Origin: an uncultured Flavobacteriales bacterium
Lineage (GTDB): Bacteria; Bacteroidota; Bacteroidia; Flavobacteriales_G; Salibacteraceae
Reading direction: 5' to 3'
Assembly: GCA_937121175.1 (NCBI GenBank)
Contig: CAKZKD010000005.1
Coordinates: forward strand, 327,037 to 391,036
Length of the DNA stretch: 64,000 bases
Below, one piece after another: positions 57,001 through 64,000 of this stretch. The translations under genes were made by a program, and so were the position numbers. How positions within the stretch are numbered: the first letter of the stretch is position 1; every line of letters begins with the position of its first letter. Below the pieces are notes generated by a model. It ran no database searches and was not told the DNA's origin. It saw only the letters and a list, made by a program, of their open reading frames with translations.

Positions 57001-59754
57001 AAAACGGTAGTTGTGAACCCCGTTCCTACTGCCGACTTCAATGTAAACAGCGCTTGTGTTACCGATACAGTGCAGTTCACCAACAACAGCTTTGTAAAGA
57101 AAGGCGGCATGACTTATTCTTGGAATTTTGGAGACGGGAATACTTCAAATGATACCAATCCAAGATACAGATACACCACTCCAGGAGCTTATAATGTGAC
57201 GGTAGTCTCAACTTCAGATTCAGGTTACTCAGACACTAAAATTTTACCAATTGTAATCAACGAAGCCCCAACTGCTAACTTCAATTTTGTCGCTGTTTGT
57301 GCTGGCGACTCAACTCCGTTTACAGACAATTCCTTCATTAAAGGAGGAAGCCTAACCCACTTATGGGATTTTGGAGTAACCGGAGGAGCTTCGATTTCCG
57401 CCAATCCTAAATTCGCTTATTCGTCAGCAGGTAATTACACCGCAAAACTTACTGTTACCTCAATAAATGGGTGTATCGATTCGGTTTCGCGAACTGTATT
57501 GGTAAATGCGCTTCCTAATGTAAAATTTGGTAATGATACCGTTTGTGACGGTGCTTCCACCACTTTTATTGACTCTACAACCATTGCAAATGCGAGTGCT
57601 AGCAGCTTTAGTTGGGATTTTGGAAACAATGTAGGTTCCAATGTTAAAAACCCCTTGTATCAATATGCTGGTTATGGAACCTATTCGGTAAAACTTAAAG
57701 TCACCTCAAACTTGGGCTGCGTCGATTCTTTGACGAAGAATGTGGTTGTAAACCCAAATCCGACTCCAGTTTACACTTCAACTAATGCATGTATTAATGA
57801 CTCAAGTGTATTTACGAATAGCTCAACGTATCCGCTTGCTGGAGGCAATCTAACTTACAGTTGGGACTTTGGGAACGGTACAGGAACCAGTACGCTGCAA
57901 AACCCAAAATATGCCTATTCAACAGACGGCTCCTATAACGTTAAGCTCGTTGTAACCGAAACCAACACCAATTGCAAGGATTCGGTAACCACGGTAGTAT
58001 TAGCGCACCCAAGAAGCAATCCGGGGTTCAGTTCAAGTTCGGTTTGTTTAGGTCAGAATTTGACTTTCCAAAATAACTCGACCGTTAAGCTAGGCAATCT
58101 CACCTCCAATTGGAATTTTGGTGACTTAGGAACGTCCACTGCAACGAACCCAACACACTCTTATGCCAACTCAGGCAAATACACTACTCGGCTTATTACC
58201 ACTACTATCAACAATTGTAGCGATACAATTAGTCGAGATGTTTGGGTACACCCGCAGCCCAATACAGATTTCACATTGACTAATAGTTGCTTTGAAGACT
58301 CTGCATATATATTCGACAACAGTCAATTTAGCAACGGAGCCAACATTCCAGATACGGTTGTAAACTTTGCATGGGATTTTGGTGATGGCAATACCGATAC
58401 GGTCAAAAACCCCGTCCATTACTACACTGGACCAGGTAATTATAAAATCACGTTAACTCAAACTACAGACTCGGGTTGCACCGATTTAGAAACTAAAAAC
58501 ATTACCATTTACGCAAATCCAGTTTCCGATTTTGTTTTTACCAATGTCTGCTTAAACGATACCACACCATTTACCAATCGCTCCTTTAGTGTTCAAGGCA
58601 CGCTGACTTATAAGTGGGATTTCGGCGGTGGAGTTACAGATACCATTGAGAATGTGAACCTAGTGTTTACCACTCAAGGTAAACATGAAGTACAATTGGT
58701 GGCTACTTCTCAATTTGGGTGCACCGATACCAACAAAAAGGAAGTGATTTCTTATGAATTACCAGCTATTGCTTTCGACTTTAACAATACCTGTGATGGT
58801 TTCAAAATGCCTTTTTCAGACAGTTCGAAAATAGCTAGAGGAACCATAAACTCATACAATTGGGATTTTGGAGACGGAACAGGTTCTGGTGTCAAGTCGC
58901 CTTCACACCTCTATTTAAACAGTGGAAAATATGATGTCACTCTAAAAGCCTTTTCGGATAAAGGTTGTTTGGCTTCTGCCGCAAAAACTGTTGAAGTCTA
59001 TGAAGTACCCGTTGCAAACTTCACAGTAAATAATGCATGCCTAAATACCGAAATTGATCCAGAAAACAATTCTACAATTACAGCTGGCTCATTAACCTAT
59101 GAATGGACGTTAGAGCAATTAAGTTCTGTAGTTCCACAGCCTGTTTTTATGCCCGAAGAATCTCGGAGTTACGAGCTAAAAATGGTTACAGCCTCAGAAA
59201 ATCAGTGTAAAGATTCATTGGTAAGAGGGTTTGAAGTTTATCCACTTCCAGAAATTACCACAGGTGCCGATACTACTGTTTCATTGGGTTTTGATGTTAT
59301 GCTAGCCGCAAGTGGTGGTGTTTCTTACGACTGGATTCCACAGACTGGATTGGATAATTCTAAGGCAGAAAATCCAAAATATACCGCTCTGGAAGATGCC
59401 ATATTTACAGTAACCGGAACAGATGACAATGGCTGTGTAAACACTGCAATACAAACGATTACAGTAACTAACGACTATAGTGTAATTCCAACCAACGTAA
59501 TCACACCGGACGGAAACGGACAAAATGATTTTTGGATAATAGAAAATATCGAGAACTACAAGAATTGTGAAGTGCGCATTTTTGACCGTTGGGGTGGCGA
59601 AGTGCTCAATGTAACTGAATACAATAACGATTGGGACGGACGAAACGAAAACGGAGATATTCTGCCCGACGGTTCGTACTTCTACACGATATCCTTCCCC
59701 AATAGCGACCGAACCTACAAAGGAGCATTAACAATATTGAGAAACAACAAGTAG
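54085..59754 (+). CDS. Giant Ig-like/PKD repeat protein with gliding-motility-associated (T9SS type B) C-terminal domain
   Basis: An 1889-residue surface protein with a signal peptide (about 1-23), 8 N-terminal repeats of about 85-90 residues (GGxxxG...VCxxxNSGxLxLSGxxGxIxxWExS pattern), then 12 PKD-like domains (about 735-1700; WNFGDGNTS, WDFGNNVGS). The C-terminal domain has NVITPDGNGQNDFWIIENIE, VRIFDRWGGEV, DWDGRNENGDILPDGSYFY and YKGALTILR, which is the CHU_C / gliding motility-associated domain that acts as a type B T9SS signal. SprB, the gliding adhesin of Flavobacterium, belongs to this export class and needs a SprF partner; here a PorP/SprF gene follows after 9 bases. A role as an adhesin is inferred. 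Confidence 0.87.
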   Translation: MRAHFLYLIVIFSLAVPLKSMANSPTPISVGGTLQTATANALDSACSGSNSGTLTLSGQFGTIVRWETSTSGGNPWSSIAHTGTSYTYSNLTQTTYFRVIVKNGGDPEAASTSVQIRVDQATVVGTVTGDNFVCTNSNSGVINVTAGTGGIVSWQTSFNNGTAWNENATNVNAQSYTNLTATTWYRAVAQNGACAKDTSNIAKVIVNTQTAGGTVLAKNGLATITACIGNQQDTLTLSGKSGNVIGWETANSNSGPWSYIFNSGTKEVYQNLNSTTYYRAIVHNPGCDTVFSAIGKIEIDSASTAGNISGTEDLCAGTNSGSLTLSGNTGSVQNWLTSTDGTNYSLLPNPTSSYSISNQVQTTYYKAFVKNGVCPNDTSNAHLVEVNAATVGGSVNGTSNVCFGINGGNLNLTGNTGEVLRWQSSPTGNNPWTDIVKLDSTLNYSNIENTTSFRAVVQNSGCLVAFSNAAKLTIDATTQSGTLTGTGAICASGNSGGVYSVNKTGSTVDWLTSTNNGATWSLVSTTNDTISFNNLATETWYRSIVKSGVCIADTTTIGKLTISPATVGGKVNDSAVVCASSNGATLKLSGHTGDIIRWESASNSGGPWGSVTNTTDSLVYSNLLNSAYFRAIVQSPDCNSLPSEAAYIDVIPVLRGGNLSGSTSVCDNSNSGVISLNNQSGNISKWQVSTDTMQTWTDISNTTTKNNYSNLTISSHYRVEITGPSCGSLFSDTAVVWVNSTPISNYAVTRVCQSSISAFTNQTINGNANTYFWDLGDGNSALTENPNHIYANPGSYSVQLTVTSANNCISSITKTAIVDTLPVVNYTHTTECVGNATMFTNSSTPAAGNSNWSFGNGQTSTNYSPSNGYAANGNYKVKLTFTAPNNCVDSAVKSVTVNATPNSSWSVPKTAENKSVTFANNSNIATGNLSYLWKFGDGNTSNAQNPTHTFADTGNYSTELIAFTQFCSDTLTKTVVVNPVPTADFNVNSACVTDTVQFTNNSFVKKGGMTYSWNFGDGNTSNDTNPRYRYTTPGAYNVTVVSTSDSGYSDTKILPIVINEAPTANFNFVAVCAGDSTPFTDNSFIKGGSLTHLWDFGVTGGASISANPKFAYSSAGNYTAKLTVTSINGCIDSVSRTVLVNALPNVKFGNDTVCDGASTTFIDSTTIANASASSFSWDFGNNVGSNVKNPLYQYAGYGTYSVKLKVTSNLGCVDSLTKNVVVNPNPTPVYTSTNACINDSSVFTNSSTYPLAGGNLTYSWDFGNGTGTSTLQNPKYAYSTDGSYNVKLVVTETNTNCKDSVTTVVLAHPRSNPGFSSSSVCLGQNLTFQNNSTVKLGNLTSNWNFGDLGTSTATNPTHSYANSGKYTTRLITTTINNCSDTISRDVWVHPQPNTDFTLTNSCFEDSAYIFDNSQFSNGANIPDTVVNFAWDFGDGNTDTVKNPVHYYTGPGNYKITLTQTTDSGCTDLETKNITIYANPVSDFVFTNVCLNDTTPFTNRSFSVQGTLTYKWDFGGGVTDTIENVNLVFTTQGKHEVQLVATSQFGCTDTNKKEVISYELPAIAFDFNNTCDGFKMPFSDSSKIARGTINSYNWDFGDGTGSGVKSPSHLYLNSGKYDVTLKAFSDKGCLASAAKTVEVYEVPVANFTVNNACLNTEIDPENNSTITAGSLTYEWTLEQLSSVVPQPVFMPEESRSYELKMVTASENQCKDSLVRGFEVYPLPEITTGADTTVSLGFDVMLAASGGVSYDWIPQTGLDNSKAENPKYTALEDAIFTVTGTDDNGCVNTAIQTITVTNDYSVIPTNVITPDGNGQNDFWIIENIENYKNCEVRIFDRWGGEVLNVTEYNNDWDGRNENGDILPDGSYFYTISFPNSDRTYKGALTILRNNK
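54160..56290 (+). repeat. Eight tandem ~85-90-residue N-terminal repeats of the type B surface protein
   Basis: Eight units, each opening with a GGxxxG-like strand, then a Cys, N-S-G, L-x-L-S-G-x-[TS]-G and W-x-[ST]-S, then P-W, Y-S-N-L, and T-Y-[FY]-R-A-[IV]-V before a second Cys (for example VGGSVNGTSNVC and GGNLSGSTSVCDNSNSG). The pattern suggests an Ig-like fold with one disulfide. Units are diverged in DNA sequence. Confidence 0.78.
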
Positions 59755-59763
59755 TAAAACGCC

Positions 59764-61389
59764 ATGAAAAATTTAAAAATAACACTTGTTTTAGTCTTTG
59801 GAATTCTTGCTGCAGAAGCGCAACAACTTCCAGTGTATAGTCAAAATTTTCTCAATCTATACTTGAATAACCCCGCGGTAGTGGCAGCAAAAAATGAAAC
59901 CCGATTCATGTTGCACCACCGGCAGCAATGGGTAGGAATTCAAGATGCCCCAAGAACTTCAGCCATTACGTTAGAGACCCCTTTGGGTGGCGAAAAATAT
60001 GCAATGGGATTAAAACTAAATACTGACCAAGTTCATATTTTTAAAACCACAACCGGAGAAATTGATTTCAGGTATCGACTGCCTATTACTAAAGACCACT
60101 TACTATCTTTTGGCTTGGGCGGTTCATTTATCCAGCGTAATATCGATTTTAATAAAGTAAGAGTAAGCGACCGAACAGAATCAAATCTTCTGAGCTTTAA
60201 TTCGAGTCAAATGACCTTTGACGCAGACTTTGGGTTACTATATCAGTGGAATAACCTCACTACTGGTTTGGCCATAAACCAGTTGATGAACAGTAGTTTT
60301 AATTACGAAGACGATATTTCGCAACAGGCCACAACCTACAATAACTTACGGCACTTCAACTTCTTCGGAACTTACGATTTTGAACTGTCTAAAAAACCAA
60401 TTACCATAACCCCTACTCTTTTTGTTCGGCATATTCAAGGAGCCAATCTTCCAATAGAACTGAACACAGTAGTTACTTGGGATAAAAAATTATGGGGCGG
60501 TTTAGGATACCGTCAAAACTTTGGTGTTGTGATTATGGCTGGAGCTCAACTTTTTGAGCAACTCATAATCGGGTATTCCTATGACGTAACCACCGGAAAC
60601 TTGCAAGCCTATAATAAGGGTTCTCATGAAATTTCAATTGGCTATCGAATTCCAAGAAGATCACAGCAGCCACAAAAATCCTCTCAAGTTTCAAGAACTT
60701 TGAGGAATCAACAAGAAGATATTGACTTTTTGGTAGAGGAAAATGAGAAAATGGCTGAAAAAATCAAAGAACAAGAAAAGGCTCTAAATGAACAAAAAGA
60801 AGAAGTTGAAAAACTAAAAAAAACCTATGAAGACGAAAAACCTGCAATGGAAAAAATCATTGAGGAAAATAAAGTAGAGGAAAAACCAGTTGCAACAGAA
60901 CAAGTCGAAAATGATATCAATTCTACGGAAGAGACCCCTACCAGACTATCTGAAGAAGACCGAGCTAAAATAGAAGCGCTCGAAAAAGAAGTTGAAGCCT
61001 TAAAACAACAAATCCAGGCAAATAATAACCAAGGTTCTGGAATGGATTCTGCCGCCCTTATGGATGCAATCAATACAAAACTTTCCGCTATAAAAACTAA
61101 TTCTTCTAACAATAGCGAAAACGCTGAAAATGAGGATGAATCGTATAGCAAGTACTTTACGGTAGTTGGTTCTTATTTTAATATGGAAGATGCTAAGGCA
61201 TACCAGCGCATGTTGAAGCGCGAAGCCGGAGTGGATACAAAAGTTGTATCGCGAGACGATAGAAAATTCTTTTTCGTTTACACCAGCGAATTCGACAACA
61301 TTGATGCTGCACTTAGGGAGATGAATCGGTTAAAGAAAACGAGCCTCAAAAAGCACATTAACGGCAACTTCTGGGTACACGGAAGGTAG
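59764..61389 (+). CDS. PorP/SprF-family membrane protein fused to coiled coil and SPOR domain
   Basis: A 541-residue protein. The signal peptide (about 1-19) is followed by a PorP/SprF-type outer-membrane region (about 20-300): QQLPVYSQNFLNLYLNNPA, HHRQQWVGIQDAPRT, GLGGSFIQRNID, IGYSYDVTTGNL, GSHEISIGYRI. SprF-like proteins help type B T9SS substrates reach the surface, which fits the gene just upstream. Unusually, it continues with a Glu/Lys coiled coil (about 312-372), a second short helix (about 396-422), and a C-terminal domain (about 462-541, YFTVVGSYFNMEDAKAYQRM to HINGNFWVHGR) that reads as a SPOR-type peptidoglycan-binding fold. This would tie the barrel to the cell wall. Confidence 0.85.
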   Translation: MKNLKITLVLVFGILAAEAQQLPVYSQNFLNLYLNNPAVVAAKNETRFMLHHRQQWVGIQDAPRTSAITLETPLGGEKYAMGLKLNTDQVHIFKTTTGEIDFRYRLPITKDHLLSFGLGGSFIQRNIDFNKVRVSDRTESNLLSFNSSQMTFDADFGLLYQWNNLTTGLAINQLMNSSFNYEDDISQQATTYNNLRHFNFFGTYDFELSKKPITITPTLFVRHIQGANLPIELNTVVTWDKKLWGGLGYRQNFGVVIMAGAQLFEQLIIGYSYDVTTGNLQAYNKGSHEISIGYRIPRRSQQPQKSSQVSRTLRNQQEDIDFLVEENEKMAEKIKEQEKALNEQKEEVEKLKKTYEDEKPAMEKIIEENKVEEKPVATEQVENDINSTEETPTRLSEEDRAKIEALEKEVEALKQQIQANNNQGSGMDSAALMDAINTKLSAIKTNSSNNSENAENEDESYSKYFTVVGSYFNMEDAKAYQRMLKREAGVDTKVVSRDDRKFFFVYTSEFDNIDAALREMNRLKKTSLKKHINGNFWVHGR

Positions 61390-61391
61390 AA

Positions 61392-62876
61392 TTAGTTGCA
61401 GTTAATTAGGTTCATTGCAGAATCCAAGGCAAATTCAGTTTGTTTTGGTGGCAATTTTATATCGGGAATAGTACCTCTTGAATTCAAACTGTCAGAGATA
61501 GCTGTTGAATATTTAGCAGTACTGGTATAAACTGTTATTCCTGAATGTGGCAGACGAAAAGACATCACCATTGCATTTGAGCCACAAAAAGTTGCTCCAT
61601 TCTCTTCACCAATAATTGTTGCCAGATTATGCTCCTTCATTTTGGCAGAAAAAACTGAAGAACACGACCTAGTGAGATGGTCTATTAAAACATAGACCTT
61701 ACCTGCAAATCTGTTCTTACTGACTGGAATAGCCACTAGCGATGGATAATTCTTCCATTGGTAAAGGTCTCCATTTAATTTTAATACAGCCGTATCTGGA
61801 TAACCAGGATAGTTAACAACAAAAGGTTCAAATTCTTCGTAGTGAGTTTTTTTCGTTTCTACCTTATTCATGTATTGCAATGTGTCTTCAATAAAATACG
61901 AAAACAGGGCTCGGCCATTGGCTGTCCAACCTCCTACATTTCCCCTAAGGTCAATTACGAGTTGTGTAATTTCTCTTTCGTTCAGAATATTAAAAACGGA
62001 GTCAGTAAAATCAATAAAGTTTTGCCCAAACGCTTGCAAGTGATTGTTATTGAACGACCGAATGGTGAATACTGCAGCCTTTGAAGAGTCAATCACATCA
62101 ATCTCCAAAAGTTTGTTAGGTCGGGGAATTTTGCCGTAACGTTTGGTTCTTAATGAATCAATCACTTGTTTTTTTAGTCCTTCAATTACAACCGTTTCGC
62201 CTGACTTTAATTCAATTACAAAAGAATCTGGATTTGACATGAAATTAGAATAGGCATTAGAAAAAGAAGACTCCACATCTTTGTAGGAGTCCGGAGCACT
62301 ATTACCGTCTTTCACCATGTACAATTTCAGCTTATTAATGACTTGCATTATCGGCTGACCATTTAACTTGAGAGGTTGGTCTCCAGTCTGAATACCAGCG
62401 TTTTTGCTATTATTTCTGAAAACATATACCCTTCCATTTTCTATTTCTATTTCGAATGGAAACAGTAAAATAGAATCGTTTCGAAAGGCATAGTAGTCTT
62501 TGTGATGAGACCAGCCACTGTGCCCGCAGGCAATTTCATTTTGCACTCGTGCCAAGGACTGCAAAAGCTTATAATAAGTTGAAGCACCATTGAGCCTTTG
62601 GAACTCAGATTCAAAAATACTATCAACGATAGATTTAGAAGAATAGCGATAAATACTGGTCTGCGCATTTTCTAGAATGTACCTAAAAACCAGAAAATCT
62701 TCTTGTAAAACTTTAGCTTCAAGAGTTAGTTTCAATTCTCTTGTAGCAAAATTTGAATCTAGAGTGGATTTGTATTGCTCAAACTCTTCGGAAGACCACT
62801 TTGTCCCCCCCTCTTTTTCATTATTACAAGCAATTAATGCAACAGAAATACCAACGATTAAAATCAACTTGAACAT
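61392..62876 (-). CDS. S41-family (C-terminal processing protease-like) peptidase lipoprotein
   Basis: A 494-residue lipoprotein with a lipobox (VALIAC, Cys at about 17) followed by an Asn/Glu-rich linker. The middle part holds a degenerate PDZ-like region (VYVFRNNSKNAGIQTGDQPL, LNGQPIMQVIN). The C-terminal S41 catalytic domain has VIDLRGNVGGWT and VYVLIDHLTRSCSSVFSAKM, where the Ser around residue 406 is the likely nucleophile, and IGEENGATFCGS further on. The substrate is unknown. The motif around the Ser differs from the common SASSAE form. It is convergent with the PorP/SprF gene (2-base gap). Confidence 0.78.
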   Translation of the reverse strand: MFKLILIVGISVALIACNNEKEGGTKWSSEEFEQYKSTLDSNFATRELKLTLEAKVLQEDFLVFRYILENAQTSIYRYSSKSIVDSIFESEFQRLNGASTYYKLLQSLARVQNEIACGHSGWSHHKDYYAFRNDSILLFPFEIEIENGRVYVFRNNSKNAGIQTGDQPLKLNGQPIMQVINKLKLYMVKDGNSAPDSYKDVESSFSNAYSNFMSNPDSFVIELKSGETVVIEGLKKQVIDSLRTKRYGKIPRPNKLLEIDVIDSSKAAVFTIRSFNNNHLQAFGQNFIDFTDSVFNILNEREITQLVIDLRGNVGGWTANGRALFSYFIEDTLQYMNKVETKKTHYEEFEPFVVNYPGYPDTAVLKLNGDLYQWKNYPSLVAIPVSKNRFAGKVYVLIDHLTRSCSSVFSAKMKEHNLATIIGEENGATFCGSNAMVMSFRLPHSGITVYTSTAKYSTAISDSLNSRGTIPDIKLPPKQTEFALDSAMNLINCN

Positions 62877-62889
62877 CTTCCAAAAATAA

Positions 62890-62922
62890 AAAACCCCGTT
62901 CGGGGAATCCGAACGGGGTTTT
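62890..62922 (-). terminator. Rho-independent terminator
   Basis: A perfect 14-bp stem (AAAACCCCGTTCGG and CCGAACGGGGTTTT) with a 5-base loop. On the minus strand it is followed by a T-rich run, so it ends transcription of the repeat-rich T9SS gene (stop at 62972) before the S41 gene. Its symmetry would let it work on the + strand as well. Confidence 0.9.
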
Positions 62923-62971
62923 AATTATTATGCTATTAGGATGGTAATCCGATCCTAATTGTCTTGAGCAA

Positions 62972-64000
62972 CTAGTGTTGTTTAATAATTCGCATTATTG
63001 TGTTATTGGATTCAGATGCTATATTGAGCATGTAAACTCCTGCAGGCGCATCTAATTCAATACCTATCGTTTTTGAATTCTCATAAACTTCTGATGAAAT
63101 TACTTTTCCATTTAAATCCGTAATTACAACAGTTACGTTATCAAACTCAGAGCCCAAATCAACAGTAAATTTACCATGCGTCGGGTTTGGATATACATTA
63201 AATGCGCTACCAAATGTATTCTCGATAACTTCCACTGTAGTTAATTCGACACATTCAGAAGTATCGACACATCCAGCTTCTGTAACCTCAACGGCATAAT
63301 TTCCATTTTCGGTTGCCACAAAACTCTGGGCTGTTTCCCCATTCAAGGCAGCATTACTATTTTTACAATCAATCCAATTATAAGTAGCATTCGAATTGTT
63401 AGCAGTAATGGTATCTCCAGAAACCGTAGTTGTAATATCAGAAACACTATTTATAGTCAATACAAGAGTGACAACAGAGTCACATCCAGCCGCATTTGTA
63501 ATTGTAATTACGGTATCCGCAGATTGTGTAAACGTAATTCCATTAACCCATGTAACCGAGTCGCAAGCAACTATGGTGTCTTTACTTGACGTTGAATTAG
63601 TAATCGTCAAATTCAACGTTACTACTGAATCACAACCCACTGCATTAGTTAATGTATCTAAAGCCGTATTGTTAGAAGACGTGTAAGTCATTCCATTCCA
63701 AGTATAGCTATCACATGCGGTTACTGTCTCTGTTCCACTTGTTGAATTAGTAATCGTCAAATTCAACGTTACTATTGAGTCACAGCCCACTGCATTAGTT
63801 AATGTATCTAAAGCCGTATTGTTAGAAGACGTATAAGTCATTCCGTTCCATGTATAGCTATCACATGCTGTTACTGTCTCGGTTCCACTTGTTGAATTAG
63901 TAATCGTCAAATTCAACGTTACTATTGAGTCACAGCCCACTGCATTAGTTAATGTATCTAAAGCCGTATTGTTAGAAGACGTATAAGTCATTCCGTTCCA
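62972..64000 (-). CDS. Repeat-rich surface protein with T9SS type A sorting domain, 5' end beyond window
   Basis: At least 343 residues are in the window and the frame stays open to the window end, so only the C-terminal part is visible. From the N-side it shows 50-residue repeats (GCDSIVTLNLTITNSTSGTE, TVTACDSYTWNGMTYTSS), a diverged repeat (DTIVACDSVTWVNGITFTQS), an Ig-like domain (DITTTVSGDTITANNSNATY to CVDTSECVEL), and a T9SS type A sorting domain (NVYPNPTHGKFTVDLG to MLNIASESNNTIMRIIKQ). Repeats of this CDSYTWNG type are common in surface proteins of marine Flavobacteriales. The terminator just downstream closes the unit. Confidence 0.88.
   Translation of the reverse strand, partial: WNGMTYTSSNNTALDTLTNAVGCDSIVTLNLTITNSTSGTETVTACDSYTWNGMTYTSSNNTALDTLTNAVGCDSIVTLNLTITNSTSGTETVTACDSYTWNGMTYTSSNNTALDTLTNAVGCDSVVTLNLTITNSTSSKDTIVACDSVTWVNGITFTQSADTVITITNAAGCDSVVTLVLTINSVSDITTTVSGDTITANNSNATYNWIDCKNSNAALNGETAQSFVATENGNYAVEVTEAGCVDTSECVELTTVEVIENTFGSAFNVYPNPTHGKFTVDLGSEFDNVTVVITDLNGKVISSEVYENSKTIGIELDAPAGVYMLNIASESNNTIMRIIKQH
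63542..63991 (-). repeat. Tandem 150-bp in-frame repeats
   Basis: Three consecutive 150-bp units (63842-63991, 63692-63841, 63542-63691), each coding 50 residues. The first two differ at about five positions clustered near one end and are otherwise identical over about 130 bases. The third matches them closely over its first ~90 bases (minus-strand reading) and diverges beyond. The array probably continues past the window end. Confidence 0.9.

Noticed and set aside
63542..64000. CRISPR array
   Set aside because: The repeat is 150 bp, in frame with a surface protein and without spacers; there are no cas genes.

Overview
The window looks like a chromosomal segment of a Bacteroidota bacterium, most likely of the Flavobacteriales (Crocinitomicaceae/Cryomorphaceae-like). 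The reasons are the AT-rich sequence, the lack of Shine-Dalgarno motifs before most starts, the Bacteroidota-type dcw gene order, type IX secretion (T9SS) sorting domains of types A and B, a PorP/SprF-family protein, a TANFOR-type giant protein, and HisKA_2/LytTR signalling genes. I see no tRNA, rRNA, CRISPR array, insertion sequence or integrase.

Region 1 (1-15481, + strand) is the division and cell-wall (dcw) cluster: rsmH (5' end cut by the window edge), ftsL-like, ftsI with a PASTA domain, murE, mraY, murD, ftsW, murG, murC, ftsQ, ftsA, ftsZ, then a GatB/YqeY-domain gene. Genes overlap by 1-8 nt or are a few bases apart, so this is probably one long operon. The MurE DNPR motif predicts meso-diaminopimelate peptidoglycan.

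Region 2 (15496-32453) is the most unusual part. A START-domain gene (+) meets a 16-kb minus-strand array made of four repeats of one plan: an input gene, then a LytTR-domain regulator, then one or more secreted phage-tail-collar-like proteins. The input gene is an AraC-type regulator in module 1, a 7TM-DISM/LuxR membrane regulator in module 2, and a TPR/HisKA_2 histidine kinase in modules 3 and 4. Module 3 carries three collar genes in a row. The receiver domain of the LytTR protein is intact only in the two modules that have a kinase. Between modules 1 and 2 lie a decayed collar gene and a frameshifted second START gene, remnants of module duplication.

Region 3 (32501-33691, - strand) is kbl, glycine C-acetyltransferase.

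Region 4 (33864-61389, + strand) is a 27.5-kb, tightly spaced six-gene surface operon: an outer-membrane beta-barrel, a 2451-residue TANFOR-type protein with long beta-repeat tracts, a fibronectin-III protein, a 3039-residue PKD/Ig-like protein with a type A T9SS signal, an 1889-residue Ig-like/PKD protein with a type B (gliding-motility-associated) signal, and a PorP/SprF barrel fused to a coiled coil and a SPOR domain. The genes probably build one large adhesive or motility-related surface structure anchored through the outer membrane to peptidoglycan.

Region 5 (61392-64000, - strand) holds an S41-family lipoprotein peptidase, a strong intrinsic terminator, and the 3' end of a T9SS-sorted surface protein with nearly identical 150-bp repeats that run off the window end.
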